Part shown: positions 55,685 to 64,000 of the stretch, piece after piece | Position numbering within the stretch: position 1 is the first letter of the stretch | Layout: the number at the start of each line of letters is the position of its first letter | Source of the DNA: Nitrincola schmidtii | GTDB lineage: Bacteria > Pseudomonadota > Gammaproteobacteria > Pseudomonadales > Balneatricaceae | Reading direction: 5' to 3' | NCBI RefSeq assembly: GCF_008973715.1 | Contig: NZ_WBOL01000008.1 | Span: forward strand, 62,001 to 126,000 | Length of the DNA stretch: 64,000 nucleotides | Notes under the pieces: model-generated | The model's input: only the letters and a program-made list of their open reading frames with translations | What the model was told of the DNA's origin: nothing | The model's database searches: none | Position numbers and translations under genes: made by a program

Positions 55685-56983
55685 TCAGTAAGAGTAGCGC
55701 AGTCGAACATAGAGGTTAGAAGCATCTTCAAACTGTCCAAAAAAAGTATGAGGTTTATTACCTCCAAAGATATTTCCACCGACCGTTAATGCCCATGCAT
55801 CATCCATTCGATAGTTTACAGAAGGACGGATGAAGTAATCCTCATCACTGGGCGACCAATAGGTAAACAGAGATAGGGTTAAGTTATCCTGACGCAATCG
55901 CTGCGTTAAACGTAGCGTGAACAAGTGACGATATTCATCAGGCAAATAACGTCCGTTTGGCAGGGGCCAGGATGATTCTAATGCAGCATAATCCTGCGTC
56001 CACTCAAGGTAGTACTGCACCGCTGCGTTAAAATTCGGTAATAGCTCACGATCATAGCCAACTAAAAAGCGTAACTGATCATTAGGAATGGCAGGGTTAT
56101 CACCACGAGAATCACTGCCTTCATACCATGCGATCTCTGCATTGGCGATACCGCCCGCTAAAGGCGCTCGAATACTGGCGCCATAGGCATCCAGTCTTGG
56201 AAAGAAAGCCTCTCCCCTCGCATCCATCCCGACAGGTTGAGTCCAGTAGCCGCGATAGGCATAAAAAGCCCATTCAGTAGCCTCATGTGTGCCATATAAA
56301 CGCGCAGCCCACTGACTTTCCCTACCCCAGCGATCTCGAGTTACAGGACGAATACGTCCATCGGGTGCTGCCATTTGCTCACCGGTCATGGGTGAAAAAT
56401 AACTGAAGCGATCCCCTTTGATATAGCGATCAGAGGTGAATTCTGGCGTCCAAACTAGATCAAGGTTAGCCACATCGGTAAAATAACTTACCCTTGCACT
56501 GGTGGATGGTGCTTTTAAATACTCATCTTCCCGACCAGAAAAGTAAGACTGCCAATCTTTCGCAAACAGGTCATTGAGAAACAGCATATCGCCTGTTCCC
56601 CATGTCAATACTTGTTGACCCAAGCGCACATCAACATTATCGCCCACACGAAAATCCAACAGAGCTTCGCGAAGATCGATGCGCTGCTTATCTTCAACAC
56701 CATCGGCATAAAGATCGGTTTTTACACTCCAGCGTGTTTCACCAACGAAGTCACTCAGTTCAAAGCGTGCTCGCCCTTCTCCCAAGGTCATATCACGCCC
56801 CAATAGAGGATCTCGATACAATCGACCACCGGCTCCCAGTTCATAAAAACCGTGTAAATTAAGGCTTGAGCTATCGGATTCATCTCCCCACGGATCATCC
56901 CAGTCATCCGCTGACAGCGGTGCTGCAAGCAGGGTCAGCGGTAAACTTAAACAGATAGCAACAGAAAGGTTGTTTAACTTCAT
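55685..56983 (-). CDS. Outer-membrane beta-barrel, DUF1302-like
   Basis: A 432-residue protein with a signal peptide (ends near LSADDW), then alternating amphipathic strands and a C-terminal aromatic residue (YVRLRYSY), as in outer-membrane barrels. Early residues GFYELGAGGRLYRDP, then VDVRLGQQVLTWGTGD, resemble the DUF1302-type proteins found with MMPL-type transporters. No porin class can be assigned. Its ATG overlaps the stop of the periplasmic protein gene by one base (TAATG), so the three genes of the operon are translated together. It probably forms the outer-membrane part of the system. Confidence 0.85.
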   Translation of the reverse strand: MKLNNLSVAICLSLPLTLLAAPLSADDWDDPWGDESDSSSLNLHGFYELGAGGRLYRDPLLGRDMTLGEGRARFELSDFVGETRWSVKTDLYADGVEDKQRIDLREALLDFRVGDNVDVRLGQQVLTWGTGDMLFLNDLFAKDWQSYFSGREDEYLKAPSTSARVSYFTDVANLDLVWTPEFTSDRYIKGDRFSYFSPMTGEQMAAPDGRIRPVTRDRWGRESQWAARLYGTHEATEWAFYAYRGYWTQPVGMDARGEAFFPRLDAYGASIRAPLAGGIANAEIAWYEGSDSRGDNPAIPNDQLRFLVGYDRELLPNFNAAVQYYLEWTQDYAALESSWPLPNGRYLPDEYRHLFTLRLTQRLRQDNLTLSLFTYWSPSDEDYFIRPSVNYRMDDAWALTVGGNIFGGNKPHTFFGQFEDASNLYVRLRYSY

Positions 56984-57789
56984 TACTGAGGTCTCCGCAG
57001 CCATTCCCGAGGTTGACGGCGCAATGAACGCTCGCTAAAGACATCTGCTGGGATACCCATATTGTAGGAAACAAAGCCAAATTCCATCACCGTATGTCCA
57101 CCACTTCGAAGATCCGATACTTGACTGCGGATCACCGTTGGAAGTCCTTGAATATTCTGAACCTCAAGCGCTTCAACGGTTCGATACACCTGACCCGACG
57201 CATCGGCATACTCTATTTTGCTAGGCAGAAAATTCGCTTTATCTATGATGACTCGATAGCTGGAGAAATCAGCAGTAGAACTGTCTTTAGGCTCACTCTC
57301 GATAATATAGTGAGCGTCTGTCGTTCCCACTAAGCGATGTTCATCTTCTGTTGGTTGGCGACCTGACACATCTTCATAAAAGAAATGCGAACCCACAAAG
57401 CTGGTTCGCTTATCTCCGGCTGAAATTCGACGAACTAAGTCTAAACTGGGCAAATATAACCAGCGATCATCATCACGGGTAATATTTTTAGTCACCATAA
57501 ATACCGTATCTCGAACATCTGCAGGACGGCTAAAGGCAACGTAAAAATGCTGACGGCCACCGGGTTCTTCATTTAAACGAAGGATAGTGAACTGTCGCTG
57601 CTGTTCACGTCCTTGACCATCGGTAATAGTCATGCGCACTTCGCTGCGACCATCATTACCTTGGTAATAACTGGCTAGATTTGCTCGCTCAACAATGTCA
57701 TTCACATCCGTCAAATCAGCAGCAATCACGGATAAACTCATACAGGCTGACAGTGTTGCAGCTGCCATTTTACGAAGTAAGGATTTCAT
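56983..57789 (-). CDS. LolA-like outer-membrane lipoprotein-sorting protein
   Basis: A 268-residue periplasmic protein of the COG2834 type (outer-membrane lipoprotein-sorting, LolA/LolB-like fold). A signal peptide (LSACMSLSVIAAD) is followed by a beta-rich half-barrel; DDRWLYLPSLDLVRRISAGDKRTSFVGS and QPTEDEHRLVG are typical. Such proteins bind lipid or lipid-like cargo in a hydrophobic pocket. AGGAGG precedes the ATG. It lies one base after the MMPL gene and overlaps the barrel gene, so it is likely the periplasmic shuttle of a three-part system. Confidence 0.88.
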   Translation of the reverse strand: MKSLLRKMAAATLSACMSLSVIAADLTDVNDIVERANLASYYQGNDGRSEVRMTITDGQGREQQRQFTILRLNEEPGGRQHFYVAFSRPADVRDTVFMVTKNITRDDDRWLYLPSLDLVRRISAGDKRTSFVGSHFFYEDVSGRQPTEDEHRLVGTTDAHYIIESEPKDSSTADFSSYRVIIDKANFLPSKIEYADASGQVYRTVEALEVQNIQGLPTVIRSQVSDLRSGGHTVMEFGFVSYNMGIPADVFSERSLRRQPREWLRRPQ

Positions 57790-57790
57790 A

Positions 57791-60358
57791 TTACGCCTCC
57801 TGTTTGCCGCCAAATAGGCGGTCTTTATTTTTAATCTGCTCAATCACTGCAGGCAGAATAATAATGGTGACGATGGCTGATACCGCCATAATGGTCGCCA
57901 AGAAGAAACCAACGGTGATGTAAGGCACTAATGGCGCTAAAAGTAAGGGGGTAAAACCAATGGCAATGACGATGGCATTACGACTGATTGCTCTTGAAGG
58001 GCCTTTATAAACCTCTTCAATGGTCTTAGGCCAACTGCCCGTTTCTCGATATATGGCTCGGGTACGCTCTAAAAAGTGAATAGCAAAGTCGACGGATAAC
58101 CCAAGGGTGAGTGCCGACAGCACTGCAATTGGCATATCGTAGTCTTTGCCTATCCAGCCAATCAGTCCATAGATAAACAGAATGGTGATACTCAGCGGTA
58201 GCATCGCCAATAATCCGATTTTGATGGAGCGGAACAACACAACCATCATGATCAACACCATAACAAAGGCGCCCATCAAGCTATTCAGCATGCCATTCAC
58301 CATCTGCTCTTGCCACACCACATTGATGTAAGACATACCCGCCCAGTGTGCGCTAACACCTTCTGGTAATGGGTTTTCAAGCATAAAGGCTTCCACCTGA
58401 TCCATGACTCGTGTCACATCTTGGTTATCACCACTGCTGAGTTGCAACCAAAGTAAACTGGATAGGTAGTCTGGCGTGACCATTTTCCACAGATTTTCAG
58501 GTCGGTGTGACGACTGGAAGCTCAAAAGGGTTTGCGCAGTTCCGCGTGCCGAATCGGGAATACGGAACATCGCCTCATCACCACCATTCAGTTCACGGAA
58601 TACGGTTTTAACAAGTGTTGGCAAACCATTAATCTTACCAATATCATCACTCTGCTCCAGTGTCTGTATCAGAGTATCTATATAGGCCAAGATTTCTGGA
58701 TTTAAGAAGTATTTTACCTCAACCTGAATACGTTCAACCTGCTCAAGCAAGGCCAACCAAAGCGTTTCATTATCCAGATCCATATAGGAAGCTTGATCTA
58801 AGAGTGCGCCTAATTCACTGGTAAATCGATCAAAATCAGCATGTTCAGCTTCCGATAACATCTCTGCCAGCATCTGCTGCTGTTCTGGTGTTGCTTGCAT
58901 TTCCTCAGTCACGCGCATCATCTCTGTTTGCAGCAATTGATGGGCAGGCATCGGTAGTTCTTTTTCAAGCACTAAGAATGCATCGTAGGTTCCAGAAAAG
59001 TGACTGTTCATCACTCGGTCTGCAACACGCAACTGATGATCAGACTTAAACCAACGCACCGGATTGTCATTGATCTGAATCTGACTAACGCCCCAGGCAC
59101 TGACTAAAATCACCACCATGAAGATCGCTAAAATTGGTTTAGCGGCTTTAATCGAAAAGCTTCCTAAGAAAGACAATGTACGCCCCAATAGCGAGTTGTC
59201 ATCCTCTTTCAATGAATGATCTTTTAATTGAGCTAAACGCTTATCAGACAGGCTCATGATGTAGGCAGGTACAAATACAATCGTCAACAAGAACGCCAAC
59301 ATAATGCCAAACGCCACGTGCAGACCAAAAATTTGTACGGGAGGGATGGGGGTAAACGCTAGCGACGCAAAACCTATTGAAGAGGTAATCGAGGTAAATA
59401 GCATTGGAGTAAAGAGATGACTTAACACCTCTTTTAACACTTCACGCGGTTTTTCACCCGGCTTATAGCGATCTGAAAACTCAGATAATATATGTACTGA
59501 ATCCACGACCGCGATCGGCATTAAGAAGATCGGAATCATCGAGCTCATGATATGAACGGTATAACCCTGACCAATCAACAGCCCCATGGTGATGATCACT
59601 GCTCCCATGGCAACAATCATCGGAGCGGTGATCAATAGGAAGCTGCGGAAAAACACCCACATCAAGATAAAAATCATTAAGCCTGCCAGCGGAGCCGAGA
59701 TGGCCATCTGGATAAACATCTCAACGCCAAAAGTATCTTCAGCGATAGGTAACCCTGCCATGTAAAAGGCATCTTGACTGTTCAAAGCATCGATAATCGT
59801 CTGAATTTCTCCTGAAAGACGGTAGCTTTCAGATTTATGCGTGATAGGGACATAGATCCCCGCAGCCTGATGATCACCCGATACAAGGGTATTTTGTAGC
59901 ATCGGTAAGCGCTCAACAGCGTCGCGAATCGCATCCGCTTCTTGTTGATTTGCAGGCGGCTGATCCATCAACCAGTTAAAACGGATCGCACCTAAGCCTT
60001 CCTGGGTAATATCGTCCACTAGGTTTAACGCCATTTGATCCTGACGTATCACCCCATCCAACGACAGAATAGATTCCGATAGCTGATGTAAAGTCGCTAA
60101 TGATTCAGGATTATAGATACCTGATGGATGGGTATCATTAACAATCCCCACCACAATCATGTCATGCATGCCAAACCGCTCTTTAATGGCTTCGTGATAG
60201 ACACGGTCCGGCTGATCGTGTGGCAGCATATTCTCTGGATCGGTATCGACCTGAATCGATGGAATTTGCACAGCTGCAATGATGGTTATGATCAAAAACA
60301 GCGCAAAGACCCATTTAGGACGATTGATGGCAAAGGATACTAATCGGTCACGAAGCAT
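57791..60358 (-). CDS. MMPL/RND family transporter
   Basis: An 855-residue inner-membrane permease of the MMPL/RND superfamily (SSD-like). Twelve membrane helices and two large periplasmic loops fit. The first membrane segment starts PKWVFALFLIITIIAAVQIP; the helix-4 region SSITSSIGFASLAFTP and FGDxxxx-type residues in the second half (LGLSVDFAIHFLER) hold the charged residues used in proton coupling. Members export lipids, hopanoids or hydrophobic molecules. It is the first gene of the operon with the LolA-like protein and the outer-membrane barrel. The substrate is not known. Confidence 0.9.
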   Translation of the reverse strand: MLRDRLVSFAINRPKWVFALFLIITIIAAVQIPSIQVDTDPENMLPHDQPDRVYHEAIKERFGMHDMIVVGIVNDTHPSGIYNPESLATLHQLSESILSLDGVIRQDQMALNLVDDITQEGLGAIRFNWLMDQPPANQQEADAIRDAVERLPMLQNTLVSGDHQAAGIYVPITHKSESYRLSGEIQTIIDALNSQDAFYMAGLPIAEDTFGVEMFIQMAISAPLAGLMIFILMWVFFRSFLLITAPMIVAMGAVIITMGLLIGQGYTVHIMSSMIPIFLMPIAVVDSVHILSEFSDRYKPGEKPREVLKEVLSHLFTPMLFTSITSSIGFASLAFTPIPPVQIFGLHVAFGIMLAFLLTIVFVPAYIMSLSDKRLAQLKDHSLKEDDNSLLGRTLSFLGSFSIKAAKPILAIFMVVILVSAWGVSQIQINDNPVRWFKSDHQLRVADRVMNSHFSGTYDAFLVLEKELPMPAHQLLQTEMMRVTEEMQATPEQQQMLAEMLSEAEHADFDRFTSELGALLDQASYMDLDNETLWLALLEQVERIQVEVKYFLNPEILAYIDTLIQTLEQSDDIGKINGLPTLVKTVFRELNGGDEAMFRIPDSARGTAQTLLSFQSSHRPENLWKMVTPDYLSSLLWLQLSSGDNQDVTRVMDQVEAFMLENPLPEGVSAHWAGMSYINVVWQEQMVNGMLNSLMGAFVMVLIMMVVLFRSIKIGLLAMLPLSITILFIYGLIGWIGKDYDMPIAVLSALTLGLSVDFAIHFLERTRAIYRETGSWPKTIEEVYKGPSRAISRNAIVIAIGFTPLLLAPLVPYITVGFFLATIMAVSAIVTIIILPAVIEQIKNKDRLFGGKQEA

Positions 60359-60401
60359 AGACTTACCTCACGTTAGCGTTAGACGAATAATGGTATTATA
60401 T

Positions 60402-60444
60402 ATTAGTATTTTCTAATATCAATATTATATTCGTATTTTCTAAT
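60402..60444. promoter_or_regulatory. AT-rich repeats upstream of the MMPL operon
   Basis: ATTAG-N6-CTAAT (60402-60417) is an inverted repeat, and GTATTTTCTAAT occurs at 60406-60417 and 60433-60444, 27 bases apart. They lie 44-86 bases upstream of the MMPL ATG in an unusually AT-rich stretch and look like operator sites, possibly two for one regulator. The regulator is unknown. Confidence 0.55.
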
Positions 60445-60521
60445 TTTAATAGACTCACTTCGCCTGACCACAAAAATGCCTTACACTTTGAACGATATTC
60501 CTAAACAAGGCAGGATTGGTT

Positions 60522-62000
60522 ATGCAACATGGACTCTTAATCGGTGGTGGTACAACGCAAGTTCACCTAAACCCTCGTTACGCCAACCGCCATGGCTTAA
60601 TCGCAGGAGCCACTGGAACGGGAAAAACCGTGACGCTTCAAGTTCTCGCAGAGGCTTTCTCCAGCATTGGTGTACCGGTTTTTATGGCCGACGTAAAAGG
60701 TGATCTTTCAGGCCTGTGCACTGCTGCAAAACCTCATCCAAAGATTGATGAGCGTATCGAAAAAATAGGCATCGATGACTATCAATCCGAAGCCTTTCCC
60801 GTTGCGTTTTGGGATCTATTTGGTGAACAAGGAATTCCTGTCAGAACTAGCATTTCAGAGATGGGCCCTCAACTCTTAGCAAGCTTGATGGACCTTAATG
60901 AAACTCAAGAAAGTATTTTAACGCTGGCTTTCCAATATGCCGATGATGAAGGCTTGTTGCTGGTTGACCTGAACGATCTTCGTACAACCCTGCAATACAT
61001 TGCCGATCATGGTAAAGAACTAGGCAGTCAGTTAAACGTATCCAAAGCATCAGTGAATGCCATTCTGCGTCGACTATTAATGATTGAACGTGAAGGTGGT
61101 CATCACTTTTTTGGTGAACCCGCTCTCGATTTAAAAGACTTCAGACGCACAGATCGCAGTGGTCGCGGCATTATCAACATTCTCTGTGCCGATAAACTGA
61201 TGCATTCGCCACGTATCTATTCGACCTTTTTATTGTGGATGCTCTCTGATCTATTTCAAAGCCTGCCCGAACTCGGTGATCCGGAACAACCTGAACTGGT
61301 GTTCTTTTTTGATGAAGCCCATCTGCTGTTTAACTCAGCTCCAAAAGTGTTAGTGAACAAAATTGAACAGCTGGTTCGCTTGATTCGCTCCAAAGGTGTA
61401 GGAGTCTATTTTATTACTCAAAGTCCTGCCGACCTTCCCGACTCTGTGTTAGCCCAGCTGGGCAATCGTATTCAACATGCGCTGCGGGCCTATACACCAA
61501 ACGAGCGCAAAGCAGTCAATGTGGCTGCGCAGTCTTTCCGCACCAACCCTGCAATCAATACCGTTGAAGCGATATCTAATCTAGGCATTGGTGAAGCCCT
61601 AGTATCCGTTCTCAGTGATGGCGGTATCCCGACCCCGGTAGAACGAGTCCTAATCAGCCCGCCTCGTTCACGTATTGGACCCTCTGACGATGATCATAAA
61701 ACCGCTCAGCTAAACGCCGACCCTCTATTACGCCGTTATAAAGAGTCTTATGATCCTCATTCTGCTCATGAAGAAATTGAAGCACGACTTCGTAACGCGG
61801 AAGACCTGAAGCGCCAAGAAGCGTTAAAAGCTCAAGAAGCAAAAGAAGCTCAAGCTGCTAAGTCTAATCAACGTCCGGCTGCTCGAGGACGCACCAGAGA
61901 AACGGCCAGTGAAGCGATGATGAAAAGCCTTGCTCGAAGCATTGGCAGCGGTGTGGGCCGACGCCTGATCCGAGGCGTACTGGGTTCCTTAATGAAATAA
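60522..62000 (+). CDS. HerA-like ATPase, DUF853 (YjgR) family
   Basis: A 492-residue P-loop ATPase of the HerA/FtsK-like group (DUF853). Walker A is GATGTGKTVTLQ near residues 31-42 (IAGATGTGKT), Walker B is FFFDEAHLLF, and the sensor segment FITQSPADLPD is present. A Lys/Glu/Ala-rich helix and a basic region end the protein. The role in the cell is unknown; family members form hexamers on DNA or act as NTPases. I use the ATG two codons after an upstream TTG. It is convergent with the YihY gene by two bases. Confidence 0.9.
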   Translation: MQHGLLIGGGTTQVHLNPRYANRHGLIAGATGTGKTVTLQVLAEAFSSIGVPVFMADVKGDLSGLCTAAKPHPKIDERIEKIGIDDYQSEAFPVAFWDLFGEQGIPVRTSISEMGPQLLASLMDLNETQESILTLAFQYADDEGLLLVDLNDLRTTLQYIADHGKELGSQLNVSKASVNAILRRLLMIEREGGHHFFGEPALDLKDFRRTDRSGRGIINILCADKLMHSPRIYSTFLLWMLSDLFQSLPELGDPEQPELVFFFDEAHLLFNSAPKVLVNKIEQLVRLIRSKGVGVYFITQSPADLPDSVLAQLGNRIQHALRAYTPNERKAVNVAAQSFRTNPAINTVEAISNLGIGEALVSVLSDGGIPTPVERVLISPPRSRIGPSDDDHKTAQLNADPLLRRYKESYDPHSAHEEIEARLRNAEDLKRQEALKAQEAKEAQAAKSNQRPAARGRTRETASEAMMKSLARSIGSGVGRRLIRGVLGSLMK

Positions 62001-62002
62001 GG

Positions 62003-63244
62003 TTAAGGGTGATCTGTGACTGGCTCAGTGTGCGAGAATAACTGAGCCAGTTCCATCTGCAACAGCTCTTTCTTAGCATCATCCAAGCCCTGTAAACGGC
62101 TATTTAATAAGACTTCCCAAGCCTCTGCTTGTTTGAGTGTTTCAGCTTCAGGTATGGGCCAAGGCAACATTGACACAAGATCATGCACTGACAAACCATG
62201 TAAATCCCGAGAAAGTAGATACCCTCCTTCTGTCGTACGGCGTATTACATTAGCCTGCATCAATAACTGCATGTATTGATCCCAGCGTTCTTGGTTAAGG
62301 CAAGGCGTACGCTGCAATATTTCTGTCGCCGTGAGCGGTTGACCTTGTTGCTGTACCAACCATAACTGTCTAAGTAGATGCAGAATAACGAGCAGATGCG
62401 GTCTAGAAATAGATTTGCTGGCAGGCTGATAGATCGTCAATGCACGACTTAATTCTGCTCCCATCAAGATGATAATCCAGCTAATAAAGATCCAAGCCAG
62501 GAACATAGGAAATGCTGCAAAGGCACCGTAAATCAATTCGTAAGAGGGGAACTGAGTAACAAAAAAAGCAAAACCTCGTTTGGCTAACTCAAACATAATG
62601 GCAGCAAAGAAACCACCAGCTAAAGCCTTAAGAATTGGCACCGAACAATTAGGCACTGCAGTATAAAGCAACATAAAAGCAATCGTGGAAAACAGCACAG
62701 GTAGCATATTAATGACACGAGCAGGCCCAACGAAGTCCGTCGCACTGGTATAAACGGGTAAGGCAGCTATGTAAGAGGTTACCACAAAACCAATACCCAC
62801 TAACAAAGGGCCTAAACTCAGTACAGCCCAGTAAAGCAAAAAACTAGACACGCCTTTTCGAGGCTGATCAACTCGCCAAATTCTGTTTAACGCCGCTTCA
62901 ATATTCTTCATCATCATGATGGATGTCACCACGAGGAAGACAACCCCAACTACCGTTAAGCGCCGTGCTTGAGCAGTAAAATCACTTAAATATTCATACA
63001 CCACTTCACCCGTTGCCGGCACGAAATTTTCCAACACCCACTGCTGCACCGCGTCACCCGCTCCTTGGAAAGCGGGTACAGCAGCTAGCATAGAATAGGA
63101 GACTGTCACTAAGGGCACGACAGCAAACAACGTGGTATAAGTCAGCGCTGACGCATTCAAAATACCTTGATTATCAAAAAACTGACGAATCAAGTCTCTA
63201 CAAAAACGCACCACACCTAGGGTACTTATTATTGTAATCTTCAC
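62003..63244 (-). CDS. YihY/BrkB family inner-membrane protein
   Basis: A 413-residue protein. The N-terminal 270 residues form six membrane helices with the family's QGILNASALTYTTLFAVVPL and AAIMFELAKRGFAFFVTQFP segments. The C-terminal 140 residues form a soluble winged-helix-like domain. Old annotation as ribonuclease BN is wrong for this family; the function is uncertain. It starts with GTG after GAGAGGA. A yihY-arsC-wrbA order also occurs in Pseudomonas. Confidence 0.93.
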   Translation of the reverse strand: MKITIISTLGVVRFCRDLIRQFFDNQGILNASALTYTTLFAVVPLVTVSYSMLAAVPAFQGAGDAVQQWVLENFVPATGEVVYEYLSDFTAQARRLTVVGVVFLVVTSIMMMKNIEAALNRIWRVDQPRKGVSSFLLYWAVLSLGPLLVGIGFVVTSYIAALPVYTSATDFVGPARVINMLPVLFSTIAFMLLYTAVPNCSVPILKALAGGFFAAIMFELAKRGFAFFVTQFPSYELIYGAFAAFPMFLAWIFISWIIILMGAELSRALTIYQPASKSISRPHLLVILHLLRQLWLVQQQGQPLTATEILQRTPCLNQERWDQYMQLLMQANVIRRTTEGGYLLSRDLHGLSVHDLVSMLPWPIPEAETLKQAEAWEVLLNSRLQGLDDAKKELLQMELAQLFSHTEPVTDHP

Positions 63245-63330
63245 GAAATCCTCTCGTTCAGTTGGACAGGGTTAACCGGACATATACAATAGAGCGCCGG
63301 CAAAAACAAACCGAGAGCGAATAGAATCAT

Positions 63331-64000
<670 letters not shown>

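Overview
The window reads as a contiguous piece of a gammaproteobacterial chromosome, most likely from a marine Oceanospirillales/Pseudomonadales-type bacterium. The reasons are the moderate base composition (mid-40s % GC by eye, not computed), protein sequences that look consistently Pseudomonas-like, and several gene orders known from Pseudomonas: lexA/topA/DUF1653/usp/uup/slt, ccoNOQP-ccoGHIS-hemN-anr-apt, tusA-rlmM and wrbA-arsC-yihY. No rRNA, tRNA, insertion sequence, prophage or CRISPR array was seen. Coding density is high, and only two gaps exceed 300 bases (28476-28835 and 42933-43420).

Layout. 1-3.1 kb: a CigR/RcnB-like secreted protein and an aroC-speD-speE operon (chorismate and spermidine synthesis). 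3.2-9.3 kb: Smr nuclease, patatin-like protein, DUF4892, alpha/beta hydrolase, gpsA, a small membrane protein and an RhlB-like RNA helicase. 9.3-15.4 kb: DNA metabolism, with dinG and lexA divergent around two SOS boxes, then a DUF6586 protein and topA. 15.5-22 kb: small conserved proteins, UspA, the ABC-F ATPase Uup, lytic transglycosylase Slt and a glutaredoxin-like protein. 22-28.5 kb: a lone PHA synthase with a strong terminator, a MATE exporter, a DUF3080 lipoprotein, a ProQ-type RNA chaperone, tusA and rlmM.

28.5-40.5 kb is the respiratory core. It holds the cbb3 oxidase structural genes (ccoNOQP), the assembly and copper-loading genes (ccoG, ccoH, ccoI, ccoS and a TauE/SafE-like protein), oxygen-independent coproporphyrinogen oxidase (hemN), the oxygen sensor Fnr/Anr and apt. 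The ccoN upstream region carries a perfect FNR/Anr box, a perfect GCGAC-N5-GTCGC palindrome of RegA/PrrA/RoxR type, and a good sigma70 promoter with 17-bp spacing. Haem supply, copper supply, oxidase and regulator are thus in one place.

40.5-54.7 kb: rdgC, queE, a bile-acid/sodium symporter-like protein, a gap with DnaA-box-like sites, a CDF metal exporter, gorA, xthA, a UspE-type protein, a lysozyme-like lipoprotein, an SLC23-like permease, a GGDEF-EAL protein that is probably a c-di-GMP phosphodiesterase, a periplasmic rhodanese, a YqhA-type membrane protein and an unrecognised 105-residue protein. 54.8-60.4 kb: an orphan NhaR-like regulator faces a tightly coupled three-gene operon (MMPL/RND permease, LolA-like periplasmic protein, outer-membrane beta-barrel). 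This is the best candidate here for an incompletely described envelope transport system. 60.5-64 kb: HerA-like ATPase, YihY, ArsC and a truncated WrbA.

Most of the window is ordinary housekeeping sequence. The points most worth a second look are the MMPL/LolA-like/barrel operon with its AT-rich repeats, the cco control region, and the DnaA-box-like gap at 42.9-43.4 kb.
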